64,000 nucleotides of DNA. Origin: Litorimonas cladophorae. Its GTDB lineage: Bacteria > Pseudomonadota > Alphaproteobacteria > Caulobacterales > Maricaulaceae. The notes beneath the pieces were generated by a model. It made no database searches, was not told the DNA's origin, and was given only the letters and a program-made list of their open reading frames with translations. This document shows, piece by piece, positions 9,648 through 17,923 of the stretch. The stretch is from the NCBI RefSeq assembly GCF_014652455.1, contig NZ_BMYV01000002.1, positions 496,001 to 560,000 of the forward strand, given 5' to 3'. Within the stretch, counting starts at the first letter, position 1. Every line of letters begins with the position of its first letter. The position numbers and the translations under genes are program-made.

Positions 9648-11234
9648 ATGACATACTCAGAAACACTTGCAGAATTAAACAGTCGTTACCCAAATGGCGC
9701 ACCCGCTGGGATCGATATTGAGGCGCTTGCGCAACTCAAAACGCAAAACACGTTTGAGACACATCTCGATATCGCCAAAGCGATGGCAACCGTCATGCGC
9801 AAAGATATGGCGCGCTATGATGCAGACACCTCGCAATTCACGCAGTCCCTCGGCTGTTGGTCTGGCTTCCACGCACAGCAAATGATGCGGGCGATTAAAC
9901 GTCAAAAAGGGTCGCTTGACCGCGCGTATGTCTATCTTTCAGGCTGGATGGTCGCAGGTTTGCGCAACCGTTTTGGCCATCTGCCAGATCAGTCCATGCA
10001 TGAAAAAACTTCGGTCGTGGATTTGATCCAAGAAATTTATGTCTCACTCCGTCAAGCCGATGAAGTGGATCTCAATGATCTGTTTAATGAGTTGAAGACA
10101 ACAGATGACCGCGATGCTGTCATTGCAAAAATCGATGGATTCGAAACTTATGTTCGTCCGATCATTGCCGATATTGATGCTGGCTTTGGTAACGTTCACG
10201 CAACGTATCTATTGGCAAAAGAAATGATCAAGGCGGGTGCGTGTTGCATCCAAATTGAAAACCAAGTTTCCGATGCGAAACAATGTGGTCACCAAGATGG
10301 CAAGGTCACTGTGCCACGCGAAGACTTTAACGAGAAACTTCGCGCTGTCCGCATGGCGTTTGAAGAACTTGGCGTGCATGACGGTGTTATCGTCGCTCGT
10401 ACGGACAGCCTTGGTGCTGGCCTGACACAGAAAATTCCAGTCAGCCGCGAAGCGGGTGATGAAGCGGCGGAATATACAAAGTGGCTCGAAACACAGCCTG
10501 TATCTGACCTGAATCAATTGGCCGATGGTGAAGTCGCCATCCAATTAGACGGACAATTGGTCAAGCCAACGCGCTTGCCAAATGGTCTCTATAAGTTCCG
10601 CGCTGATACGGGTGAAGATCGTGTTGTCGAAGATTGTATCTCGTCGCTGAATGATGGTGGGGCCGATCTGCTTTGGATCGAAACGGCGACGCCAAATGTT
10701 GCGCAAATTGCTAACATGGTGAACCGCATTAAGGAAAAAGCTCCGCATGCGAAGCTGACTTATAACAACTCGCCTTCATTTAACTGGACGCTTAATTTGC
10801 GCAAACAAGTCCGCGAGGATTGGATTGCCGAAGGTCGCATCAAGGCCGAAGATTATGACGAAGCCCGTCTGATGTCCGCCGCTTTTGATGAGGACGCTTT
10901 GGGCATCGAAGCCGATCGCCGCCTGCAGGCCTTCCAAACGGATATCGCGCGCGAAGCGGGTGTGTTCCATAACTTGATCACGCTGCCGACATTCCACGGT
11001 ACGGCCAAGGTGATGAATGACCTATCGGAGGGTTACTTTGGCGAGCAGAAGATGTTGGCCTATGTCAAAGAAATCCAGCGCGAAGAAATCCGCAAAAGCG
11101 TTTCTGCGGTGCGTCACCAACATGAAGTCGGTTCCGACTTGGGCGATACGTTCAAGGAAATGACCGGCGGCGATCGTGCGCTGAAAGCGGGCGGTGAGCA
11201 CAACACCATGAATCAATTTGCTGATGTAGCATAA
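9648..11234 (+). CDS. aceA: Isocitrate lyase
   Basis: Splits isocitrate to succinate and glyoxylate. At 528 residues it is the long bacterial form, as in Pseudomonas, longer than the roughly 430-residue E. coli enzyme. Visible features: DIDAGFGNVHATY in the Mg-binding barrel, the catalytic loop KQCGHQDGK (Cys near residue 205), EIQREEIRKSV and the C-terminal HQHEVG region. The ribosome site GGAG sits inside the aceB 3' end, 7 bp before ATG. Together with aceB it allows growth on acetate or fatty acids; the acyl-CoA genes at 26-36 kb would feed this pathway. Confidence 0.97.
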   Translation: MTYSETLAELNSRYPNGAPAGIDIEALAQLKTQNTFETHLDIAKAMATVMRKDMARYDADTSQFTQSLGCWSGFHAQQMMRAIKRQKGSLDRAYVYLSGWMVAGLRNRFGHLPDQSMHEKTSVVDLIQEIYVSLRQADEVDLNDLFNELKTTDDRDAVIAKIDGFETYVRPIIADIDAGFGNVHATYLLAKEMIKAGACCIQIENQVSDAKQCGHQDGKVTVPREDFNEKLRAVRMAFEELGVHDGVIVARTDSLGAGLTQKIPVSREAGDEAAEYTKWLETQPVSDLNQLADGEVAIQLDGQLVKPTRLPNGLYKFRADTGEDRVVEDCISSLNDGGADLLWIETATPNVAQIANMVNRIKEKAPHAKLTYNNSPSFNWTLNLRKQVREDWIAEGRIKAEDYDEARLMSAAFDEDALGIEADRRLQAFQTDIAREAGVFHNLITLPTFHGTAKVMNDLSEGYFGEQKMLAYVKEIQREEIRKSVSAVRHQHEVGSDLGDTFKEMTGGDRALKAGGEHNTMNQFADVA

Positions 11235-11256
11235 TCATCAGTTAGTTGATAAAGCT

Positions 11257-11285
11257 CGCCCCAAGTTTCCTTCAGGCTTGGGGCG
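11257..11285. terminator. Hairpin between convergent aceA and thioredoxin-fold gene
   Basis: Perfect 9-bp GC-rich stem, CGCCCCAAG (11257-11265) with CTTGGGGCG (11277-11285), and an 11-nt loop. It lies 22 bp after the aceA stop and just before the stop of the convergent gene, so it could act in both directions. T-tracts are short on both sides, so efficiency is uncertain. Confidence 0.6.
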
Positions 11286-11290
11286 GGTCT

Positions 11291-12436
11291 CTATTCGGTT
11301 AGCTTACGCAAGGCAGTCTCAACCGCCCATAATCGATCTTGTCCCCAAACGATTTCCTCACCGACCCGAAAACTCGGCACTCCCCAAATTCCCAAAGACA
11401 TCATCTCAGCGCGATTGGTCTCCGCTGTGATATGCCAGCCCTCATTCTGCAGCGCGAGTTGAGCACCGGCCCATTCCAAACCTGATGCTTCAACGATTTT
11501 GCGAAGGCCTTTGTCGCTACCTGCATCCACGCCTTTCGCCCAAACATATTCGAAAAAGCAGTGCGCGAATTCCAAGCCTTTATCTTGTGAAATAGCCCAA
11601 GCTAAAACGGCGTAACCCCGCTCAACAGGCGACCCAACAGGATCGCAAACTTTCCCAAATGCTACACCTAAGCGTCTTGCTTCACGAGCGGTATCTCTCG
11701 GGATATATCGCTTCTTTTCTGGTGGCACTGGCAGGCCGCGCATGACCATTGGTAAAACAAAACGGAGTTTCAGATTCGCACCATAATTATTTGCGAGGGC
11801 CGAAATTCGATCGACGGAAATCGCAGAATAGGGCGAGCGGAAAGAGAAATACCAATGAAGATCAACGGAGTTTTTCGGGCTAGTTTTCAACGTTCCACGT
11901 GGAACTTTTGGCGGGGAAAAGATGTGGGCTTCCACGCCTGTATTTTTCCGCGCTCCGAGCGTTTGGAGGCGGTCTTCCAGATAGTGCAGGCGATCAATCC
12001 CCCAATACCACTCCCCAGCATAATAGATCATTCCGCCTTGATAGTGGCCGAGTGCCTTTAACCGTGCGTCGGCCTCTGCCGTGTTTTCAGCAGGTGCCGC
12101 GTTTGCGTTAGTGAAATTGATTCCCGCCTCGCTGGCCAAATCCTCCGCATCTTTCCGCGCATATGCCTGCAATAATTCGCGCTCTGGCACAGCACTATCG
12201 GCGGGCGGGCCAATGACATGGGTGCGGATCGCCACATGATAACGCGCTTCGAAATCGGGCAAAACCTGCATTAAGAGCTGTGAATAGGGATCGGCAGGAT
12301 CGTGAAAAACCTCGACGATATGCGGCTCATCTGCGCTTAAACGTTGACGTTCTGCCTTTGCGCGGTGTCGCTCTAATCGCGGCGCGCCCAGGAGATAGGA
12401 CGCGACATGTGGGGCAATGCGGGATTTGAGTGACAT
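11291..12436 (-). CDS. Tandem thioredoxin-fold protein, DsbA / 2-hydroxychromene-2-carboxylate isomerase-like
   Basis: 381 residues containing two DsbA-like units. The N-terminal one (about 35-170) begins VEVFHDPADPYSQLLMQVLPD and the C-terminal one (about 190-380) WYFSFRSPYSAISVDRISAL. Both have the (D/S)PYS motif of HCCA-isomerase/GST-kappa-like enzymes instead of a CxxC redox site; the C-terminal unit ends with the family's GIWGVPSFRV cis-Pro element. No signal peptide, so cytoplasmic. Such proteins use glutathione for isomerisation or are of unknown role. It is divergent from an FAD monooxygenase across a 104-bp region with a perfect palindrome, which hints at joint regulation and an aromatic-type substrate. 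Confidence 0.75.
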   Translation of the reverse strand: MSLKSRIAPHVASYLLGAPRLERHRAKAERQRLSADEPHIVEVFHDPADPYSQLLMQVLPDFEARYHVAIRTHVIGPPADSAVPERELLQAYARKDAEDLASEAGINFTNANAAPAENTAEADARLKALGHYQGGMIYYAGEWYWGIDRLHYLEDRLQTLGARKNTGVEAHIFSPPKVPRGTLKTSPKNSVDLHWYFSFRSPYSAISVDRISALANNYGANLKLRFVLPMVMRGLPVPPEKKRYIPRDTAREARRLGVAFGKVCDPVGSPVERGYAVLAWAISQDKGLEFAHCFFEYVWAKGVDAGSDKGLRKIVEASGLEWAGAQLALQNEGWHITAETNRAEMMSLGIWGVPSFRVGEEIVWGQDRLWAVETALRKLTE

Positions 12437-12441
12437 GTCTA

Positions 12442-12453
12442 CGTGCTAGCACG
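12442..12453. promoter_or_regulatory. 12-bp perfect palindrome in divergent promoter
   Basis: CGTGCTAGCACG lies 5 bp upstream of the thioredoxin-fold gene start and about 90 bp before the FAD monooxygenase start. A perfect palindrome at this spot is a plausible binding site for a dimeric repressor. No regulator gene is adjacent, so the partner is unknown. Confidence 0.4.
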
Positions 12454-12540
12454 AATAGTCCACACGCCAAGCCCGCGTCATAAAATTGCGGACGTCGCTT
12501 TACGTATGGCTCCGTGAACCTCTAACCGCTACTGAGAGCT

Positions 12541-13740
12541 ATGCCCGTCCTCAAATCAGACATGCTAAAATCTGATAAACCTGTGCTCATCGTCGGGGCG
12601 GGCATTGGCGGGCTCACTTTGGCGCATGCGCTTCTGGCGCGTGGCGTGGCTGTTCAGATTTTGGAGGCGGCGCCTGAACTGAGCGCGGTTGGCGCGGGCA
12701 TTCAAATTCCGCCCAATGCCGTGAAAGTTCTCCGCGCTCTGAAACTCGATGCTGCCGTGTCTGACCGCGCTTTCAAGCCGACGGCAATTGAGGCGCGCAT
12801 GGGCGAGACAGGTCGAGAGATTTTCAACATCCCATTGGCCGCGCAATCCGTCACGCGTTGGGGCGCGCCCTACCTTCATATTCACCGCGCTGACTATATT
12901 TCGACCCTTGTAGAAGCTCTGCCAAAAAATGTCTTAAGCCTTGGGGTGCGCGTAAAAAATTATGACCAAGATGCGTCAGCTGTGCGCGTCACATTAGACA
13001 ATGGCGAGATCGTTGAAGGGCAATATCTAATTGGCGCGGACGGCATTCGCTCCACAGTTCGGACACAAATGCTGGGACCGGATGCCCCTCGTTTCACCGG
13101 TAATGTAGCTTGGCGCGTCGTGGTTCCGACGGCGGCACTGGGCGATCATGCCCCCCGCCCGACGGCTTGCGCATGGTTCGGACGCGGCAAACATGGTGTG
13201 ACGTATAGGTTGGGCGCGCAGGGGCAATTGACGAATTTCGTCGGTGTTGTCGAGCGAGAAGATTGGCAAGAAGAGGGCTGGTCCATAAAGGGGTCCAAAG
13301 CCGATGCGCTCGCAGATTTCTCGGGCTGGCATCCGACCATCACAACTTTGATTGAAACGGCAGATACCTTCCACCGTTGGGCCCTATTTGATCGTGCGCC
13401 TCTGTCACAGTGGACGGACGGTCGCGTGGCTTTAATGGGCGATGCGGCCCATCCGATGTTACCCTTTCTGGCCCAAGGCGCAGCAATGGCGGTCGAGGAT
13501 GCATATGTTTTGGCGCAGACTATCGCGGCGGGGGCGCCTCTGACAGACTACCAAAATGAACGGCTGGACCGAACGACCAAAGTCCAAGCGGCGTCCCGCG
13601 CCAATATGGGGCTGTTCCATAAACGATCGCGCGTCGCGCAATTTGTTACCTATGGGCCAATGTGGATTGCAGGAAAAATTCTGCCCAATATCGTCCATCG
13701 CCGCATGGATTGGCTCTATGGGTATGATGTGACGACGTAA
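12541..13740 (+). CDS. FAD-dependent monooxygenase, salicylate-hydroxylase-like
   Basis: 399-residue group A flavoprotein hydroxylase. It has the N-terminal Rossmann motif VGAGIGGLTLAHAL, the second FAD/NADPH motif at GADGIRSTVR and the C-terminal FAD motif GDAAHPMLPFLAQGAAMAVED. These enzymes use NAD(P)H and O2 to hydroxylate aromatic rings (salicylate, 3- or 6-hydroxybenzoate and others) in the cytoplasm; the substrate cannot be told here. GAGAG precedes the ATG closely. No ring-cleavage gene is next to it. Its divergent neighbour is an HCCA-isomerase-like protein, which would fit aromatic degradation. FAD monooxygenase class is firm; the specific name is not. Confidence 0.85.
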   Translation: MPVLKSDMLKSDKPVLIVGAGIGGLTLAHALLARGVAVQILEAAPELSAVGAGIQIPPNAVKVLRALKLDAAVSDRAFKPTAIEARMGETGREIFNIPLAAQSVTRWGAPYLHIHRADYISTLVEALPKNVLSLGVRVKNYDQDASAVRVTLDNGEIVEGQYLIGADGIRSTVRTQMLGPDAPRFTGNVAWRVVVPTAALGDHAPRPTACAWFGRGKHGVTYRLGAQGQLTNFVGVVEREDWQEEGWSIKGSKADALADFSGWHPTITTLIETADTFHRWALFDRAPLSQWTDGRVALMGDAAHPMLPFLAQGAAMAVEDAYVLAQTIAAGAPLTDYQNERLDRTTKVQAASRANMGLFHKRSRVAQFVTYGPMWIAGKILPNIVHRRMDWLYGYDVTT

Positions 13741-13766
13741 GCTCCGCGGTCTGGAGAGGTGTTGTT

Positions 13767-14522
13767 TCAGGATTCGTCCTGGCGCGCTTTGCGATAAATA
13801 CGCTCGGCTTGTGCCGCAATGACGTGGCGCGGGAAAACCTTCGCCGCCAGCGTGATGAGTTTGTTTTGTCCCCCCGGCACGAAGAGCGCGGGCATCTTAT
13901 CGTAAGTTTTAATCGCGGCTCGTGCGACATCCGCCACCGGCGCCAGATCATTTTCTAACGTCTTCATGACGGGAATATCTGTCATTTCAGTTTTAATCCC
14001 GCCTGGGGCAAACACGCTGACTTGCACCCCGTCAGATTTAAGTTCCTCGCGCAGCGACAATCCGAAATTGACCATAAAGGCTTTGGTCCCCGCATAGACC
14101 GCTTGATAGGGCAGGGGTGTCAAACCGCCGACGCTCGCCACGATCAGGATGCGGCCCTTGCTCGCTTTTAATGCGGGTAAAAGCCCACGGATAAGTTGCA
14201 CATTCGCCGCCACATTGGTCTGTATCAAGGACATATCCGTGGCCACGTCACCCGCGTCAAATCGGTCAACAAAGGTCACGCCCGCATTGAGAATAATCCC
14301 CGAAACCGTGTCAAATTGCGCGCAGAAATTATCTATGTGTGGGGGCGAAGACAGGTCGAGTGTTTGACCTGTTATACCGTCTATTTGTTCTAACTCCGCC
14401 AAACGTGCAGCTCGACGACCACACGCGATCACATGCTCGCCCCGCGCCGCCATCTGAACAGCCATCTCCCGCCCAAGCCCAGACGTCGCGCCAGTGATGA
14501 TGATATTTGGGGTGTGTGACAT
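13767..14522 (-). CDS. Short-chain dehydrogenase/reductase (SDR)
   Basis: 251-residue classical SDR: cofactor motif TGATSGLGRE (residues 11-20), an Arg pair after beta-2 (GRRAARL) suggesting NADP(H) preference, NAG at LNAGVT, catalytic Ser in VASVGG, and YAGTK as the YxxxK pair. The C-terminal part (VFPRHVIAAQAERIYRKAR) resembles SDRs that act on acyl chains or polyols. Cytoplasmic. It starts 20 bp after the hypothetical membrane protein and may end the galT-galK transcription unit. The substrate is unknown. Confidence 0.85.
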   Translation of the reverse strand: MSHTPNIIITGATSGLGREMAVQMAARGEHVIACGRRAARLAELEQIDGITGQTLDLSSPPHIDNFCAQFDTVSGIILNAGVTFVDRFDAGDVATDMSLIQTNVAANVQLIRGLLPALKASKGRILIVASVGGLTPLPYQAVYAGTKAFMVNFGLSLREELKSDGVQVSVFAPGGIKTEMTDIPVMKTLENDLAPVADVARAAIKTYDKMPALFVPGGQNKLITLAAKVFPRHVIAAQAERIYRKARQDES

Positions 14523-14542
14523 TGGGGGAGTTTCGAGGTTTT

Positions 14543-15232
14543 CTACGGTCGTGGCAATGGTATCGTTGTGGGCTCACCTATGGTAAGGTGTTCGATGTTA
14601 AGCGGGTATACGTCGATTTCATTCTCTCTTTCGACAACAAGTTTTACCGCAATATCTTGATATAGTTTGATGCTGAAGTCGCCCGAGATGTTCGGTAGGA
14701 TTTTTCGTAAACCTTCGCCATTGGGAAAGACGACCCAAAGGTCTCTGACGATGGATTTGTCTGCGCGGCTTGTTGCGACTTGGAGTAAAAAACCTTGAGT
14801 CACAAGTTTTGTTTTTTCTGTTTCAACCTTCAAAGGCACTTCAATCGCATAGATCGTTTCTATCTCTTGTTGAGACTCTGGGAACAGCCACTTTGTCGAA
14901 TCCGTGCTCAGGTCATAAACAGCAAAATTCCTGATTTGACTGGATCGATAAGACGACAATTTCCCAAAGGTATCTTCACCTGCTCTCAATTCAAAATATG
15001 TGAAACCATCAGTGTCTCGGTTGGTGCGAGGAATCACTACCCTGAGTTTCTCGTTTGTCGGCGGTATTGTATTCGAGGCGTCCGCAGGTGGGGGCAGCAA
15101 GTCATCGTTCCGCATTTCTGCTAAGGCAAACATAGCAAAATATGTTAGGAAACCTGCCGTAACGACGGCGATCCCGAAAAGCAGAACCCCGTTCGTCCGC
15201 CAAATGAAATTGAAAAATCTATTCTTATCCAT
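14543..15232 (-). CDS. Hypothetical single-pass membrane-anchored protein
   Basis: 229 residues, not recognised. A basic N-terminus (MDKNRFFNFIWR) precedes one hydrophobic helix (about 13-37), then a Pro/Asp-rich linker and a soluble beta-rich domain of about 170 residues outside the cytoplasm. No cysteine, lipobox or known catalytic motif is seen. It lies between galK (64 bp upstream) and the SDR gene (20 bp downstream) on the same strand, so co-transcription is likely, but the context does not reveal its role. Codon use looks like that of its neighbours, so I consider it a real gene. Confidence 0.65.
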   Translation of the reverse strand: MDKNRFFNFIWRTNGVLLFGIAVVTAGFLTYFAMFALAEMRNDDLLPPPADASNTIPPTNEKLRVVIPRTNRDTDGFTYFELRAGEDTFGKLSSYRSSQIRNFAVYDLSTDSTKWLFPESQQEIETIYAIEVPLKVETEKTKLVTQGFLLQVATSRADKSIVRDLWVVFPNGEGLRKILPNISGDFSIKLYQDIAVKLVVERENEIDVYPLNIEHLTIGEPTTIPLPRP

Positions 15233-15296
15233 TTAGTTGCTATGTGCCGAAAATTATGGCGGTTCAATGGCGTTGAAGTCGCCAAATCTCATCCTT

Positions 15297-16361
15297 TTAA
15301 GCCACCCAATAGGCGTCGGGATGTGCTGCGAGTAATTGATCCCGCCAAGCCTCTAGCCGCGTATTTTCAACGCAAGCCACGATACATCCGCCGAAGCCGC
15401 CACCTGTCAATCGCGCGCCGATTGCGCCAAAGGCTTGCGCGTCTGCGACCAATGCATCCACGGCGGGCACGGACATTTCGAAATCGTCCCGCATGGAAAT
15501 ATGGCTTGCGTTCATCAGTTCACCAAACTCGGCGATATCACCTGTCTTCAACGCCTCCGTTGCCAAAAGTGTGCGTCGATGCTCGAACACGCAATGGCGC
15601 GCGCGACGGAAAATTGGGTCCGGTAGGTCGATCAGGGCTTCGAACTCGGCATTGGTCATTTGGCAGATGTCATCTCGCCCTGCAGCGGCTTTGATGGCGT
15701 CGCATTCCTCAGTCCGAATTTTGTAACGCCCTTCGTTTAATTTCCGAACGACGCCGGAATGGATCACAGCCATATGATGTGTTTTCGGCAGATCGACGAG
15801 ATCAAACGCCAGGCTCTCTGTGTCCAGTGACAAGGCTTGGCCAGGGCGCGCGATGGCGACGGCCATTTGGTCCATAATTCCGCAAGGCACGCCGATGTAA
15901 TCATTTTCGACGCGGCGGGCCAAAATCGCGATCTCTGTATCTGTGATATTGGCCTCGGCAAGATCGCGGGCGGCGCTTAAAACTCCGACTGTGATGGCTG
16001 CAGAAGAGGACAGGCCTGCGCCAAAAGGCAAATTCGACGTCACCGCGATATTTGCTCCATTTGGGCCGAACCCTTCAGCGTGGGCGAGTTGAAGCGCGCC
16101 CGTGATATAATCAGACCAATGGTCTGTGGCCTCGTCCAACAGTTCGCGTTTGGCAACATCTTCGAAGGATTCAGAGCCAATTCGAACTTGCCAATCTGAG
16201 CGCGGCGACATGGCTAGGCTCACACCCAGCTCTAGGGCTGTCGGTAAAACGCGTCCGCCATTATAATCTACATGCTCGCCAATGAGGTTTACGCGACCCG
16301 GGGTGAAGCTGGAAATCTCTGGCGCATGATTGAATAAAGCTTTGAACTTCTCATCGATCAT
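15297..16361 (-). CDS. galK: Galactokinase
   Basis: Phosphorylates alpha-D-galactose to galactose 1-phosphate with ATP. 354-residue GHMP kinase with the galactokinase signature GRVNLIGEHVDYNGG near residue 22 (Glu and Asp contact the sugar), the ATP-binding LPFGAGLSSSAAITVG in the middle, the catalytic Asp in GIMDQMA, and motif 3 LTGGGFGGCIVACV near the end. Its ATG overlaps the galT stop by 4 bp, so it is the second gene of a galTK operon. No galE or mutarotase lies in the window. Confidence 0.96.
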   Translation of the reverse strand: MIDEKFKALFNHAPEISSFTPGRVNLIGEHVDYNGGRVLPTALELGVSLAMSPRSDWQVRIGSESFEDVAKRELLDEATDHWSDYITGALQLAHAEGFGPNGANIAVTSNLPFGAGLSSSAAITVGVLSAARDLAEANITDTEIAILARRVENDYIGVPCGIMDQMAVAIARPGQALSLDTESLAFDLVDLPKTHHMAVIHSGVVRKLNEGRYKIRTEECDAIKAAAGRDDICQMTNAEFEALIDLPDPIFRRARHCVFEHRRTLLATEALKTGDIAEFGELMNASHISMRDDFEMSVPAVDALVADAQAFGAIGARLTGGGFGGCIVACVENTRLEAWRDQLLAAHPDAYWVA

Positions 16362-17440
16362 AGGTTTCGTAGCTCCTTCGCTGCGCGTTCGGGCATGACA
16401 TCGACGGTAAAAGCGCCCGTCGATTGTTCGACGCTGGCCAGATATTTAATGCGGCCCGGAGCGCGCATGAGCGGATAGAATTTGGCGTGGAACTGCCAGT
16501 TGTCTTCCAATCCGACGGGCGCGGCGTGAAGCGATAACATATAGGGTGTGACTTGACCAAAAAAGGCGTCATAGCGGCGGGTCATTTCCCCGAGCAGCTC
16601 CGCGAAACCCGCAGCCTCGTCTTCTGTGAAGTCCCAAGGGCCTTTAACGGGGCGGCGTGGGACGAGATAAGTTTCATAAGGGAAGCGCGCATAGGGCGGG
16701 CAAATGGCGTCAATGCCACCTGCGTCGGTCACACTATAGGCATCGCGACACGCTGCCATATGTTTTGCCAAGTCATATCCAGATTGAAAGCCCGCCGCCG
16801 CGTCGCGTTGGACCTTTGGCACAAAAGGGAAGGCATAAATTTGCCCGTGCGGATGATGCAGGGTGACCCCAACGGCGTCGCCGCGACTTTCGAAGGGCAG
16901 GACGAATTTGCAACCCTGCGTAAACAAGTCCTCATATCGATCAATCCACGCGCTCAGCAGAAGGCGGCGTTTATCTTGCCCGATCGTGTGCAAGTTTCCC
17001 GTTGCTTCGGGCGTGTAAACCACGACGTCACAATGGCCTTTGGCCACGGCGCTTTCGACACCGATAACACTCTGCGGGATCGGGGCGTCGCGGTGGAGGC
17101 TTGTGAATTTATTCTCAAATATGGCGAGTTCAAAATCTGTAAATGGGATTTCTGTCGCCGCTCCACCTGCGCGCGATGGGGCTAATGGATCATCAGCGGC
17201 GGAGGGTTTGAACGTTCGGTTTTGTCGATGCGGCGCATAAACATTCCATTCGCGGCGCAGGGGATGCCACCGCAATTCGCCGCCCTTGGCCACCTCGCCA
17301 CCCTCTTGCGGGAGAGGCGCTTCCATATGCGGTTGATAGCCATATAGCCGCAGAGGTCTGCCATCGGCCTTGGTAAAGGTCCGTCGATGGATTGCGCGAC
17401 CTCCAATTTGTGAGGCCAAAATATCAAGATGGTCGGCCAT
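16358..17440 (-). CDS. galT: Galactose-1-phosphate uridylyltransferase
   Basis: Leloir-pathway HIT-fold transferase exchanging UMP between UDP-glucose and galactose 1-phosphate. 360 residues. The active-site HPHGQIYAF carries the nucleophilic His that forms the uridylyl intermediate. Other landmarks are ENKFTSLHRDAP and the C-terminal FHAKFYPLMRAPGRIKYLAS metal/substrate region. GGA lies upstream of the ATG. It opens the minus-strand galT-galK unit, separated from the divergent SelO gene by about 480 bp that hold two tiny ORFs. Confidence 0.96.
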   Translation of the reverse strand: MADHLDILASQIGGRAIHRRTFTKADGRPLRLYGYQPHMEAPLPQEGGEVAKGGELRWHPLRREWNVYAPHRQNRTFKPSAADDPLAPSRAGGAATEIPFTDFELAIFENKFTSLHRDAPIPQSVIGVESAVAKGHCDVVVYTPEATGNLHTIGQDKRRLLLSAWIDRYEDLFTQGCKFVLPFESRGDAVGVTLHHPHGQIYAFPFVPKVQRDAAAGFQSGYDLAKHMAACRDAYSVTDAGGIDAICPPYARFPYETYLVPRRPVKGPWDFTEDEAAGFAELLGEMTRRYDAFFGQVTPYMLSLHAAPVGLEDNWQFHAKFYPLMRAPGRIKYLASVEQSTGAFTVDVMPERAAKELRNL

Positions 17441-17598
17441 GTTCGGTTTCCGTCCTCTGAGGGAGGCCGCCTTGGCGGTCCCTGTTTCAACCTAACGCTG
17501 GGACGGGTCTTTGACTAGGTGCTTTCCCAGACCCGACCTATCTTTATTTGCCGACGCCTTTGTTTGAGGAAGAGCGCATCGAGAGGTAAATTCGCAAT

Positions 17599-17703
17599 AT
17601 GACGAGCTTGATTACGGTTTCAGATGATCTGACCTTTGCCCTGTCGAACGCTCATTTCTCCTATGTTTTTGCGTGTAGAAGGTATTTTGGAGCATTCACC
17701 TGA
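17599..17703 (+). CDS. Possible 34-residue leader ORF
   Basis: ATG with GAGAGG about 12 bp upstream, encoding 34 residues ending YFGAFT. Its TGA overlaps the ATG of the next small ORF in a TGATG arrangement typical of translational coupling. It has no recognisable motif, and codon evidence at this length is weak, so it may be a leader or chance. Not a known family. Confidence 0.3.
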   Translation: MTSLITVSDDLTFALSNAHFSYVFACRRYFGAFT

Positions 17704-17831
17704 TGGCGATCAATCTGATCTCAATGGTCGTTCTGGCCCTGCTTCTAAATCGCTTAGCCTTTAAGAAGAAAGAGCAATGGGATGCCCATAATGTGTTCTC
17801 TCGGACGCCACTGGCCGACGCGAGAGTCTAG
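17703..17831 (+). CDS. Possible 42-residue single-helix membrane peptide
   Basis: Begins MAINLISMVVLALLLNRLAF, one membrane helix, followed by a basic KKKEQ segment and a polar tail ending PLADARV. GGAG lies 10 bp before the ATG. The amphipathic layout (hydrophobic helix then positive charge) is what small regulatory membrane proteins look like. It occupies the otherwise empty 480 bp between galT and selO, on the selO strand, about 90 bp upstream of selO. I do not recognise a family. Confidence 0.5.
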   Translation: MAINLISMVVLALLLNRLAFKKKEQWDAHNVFSRTPLADARV

Positions 17832-17923
17832 GCATTTTTCACGGTGATAACTTTTGATTCCCAAGGGCGCGGCAGTTTGTCTGCGCCCTTTTTAATTGGG
17901 TGGCTCTGCTATAAGGCGAGCGC

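Noticed and set aside
15242-15694. 150-residue plus-strand ORF antisense to galK
   Set aside because: Arg/Pro-rich composition typical of antisense frames, no motif, overlaps a well-supported gene.
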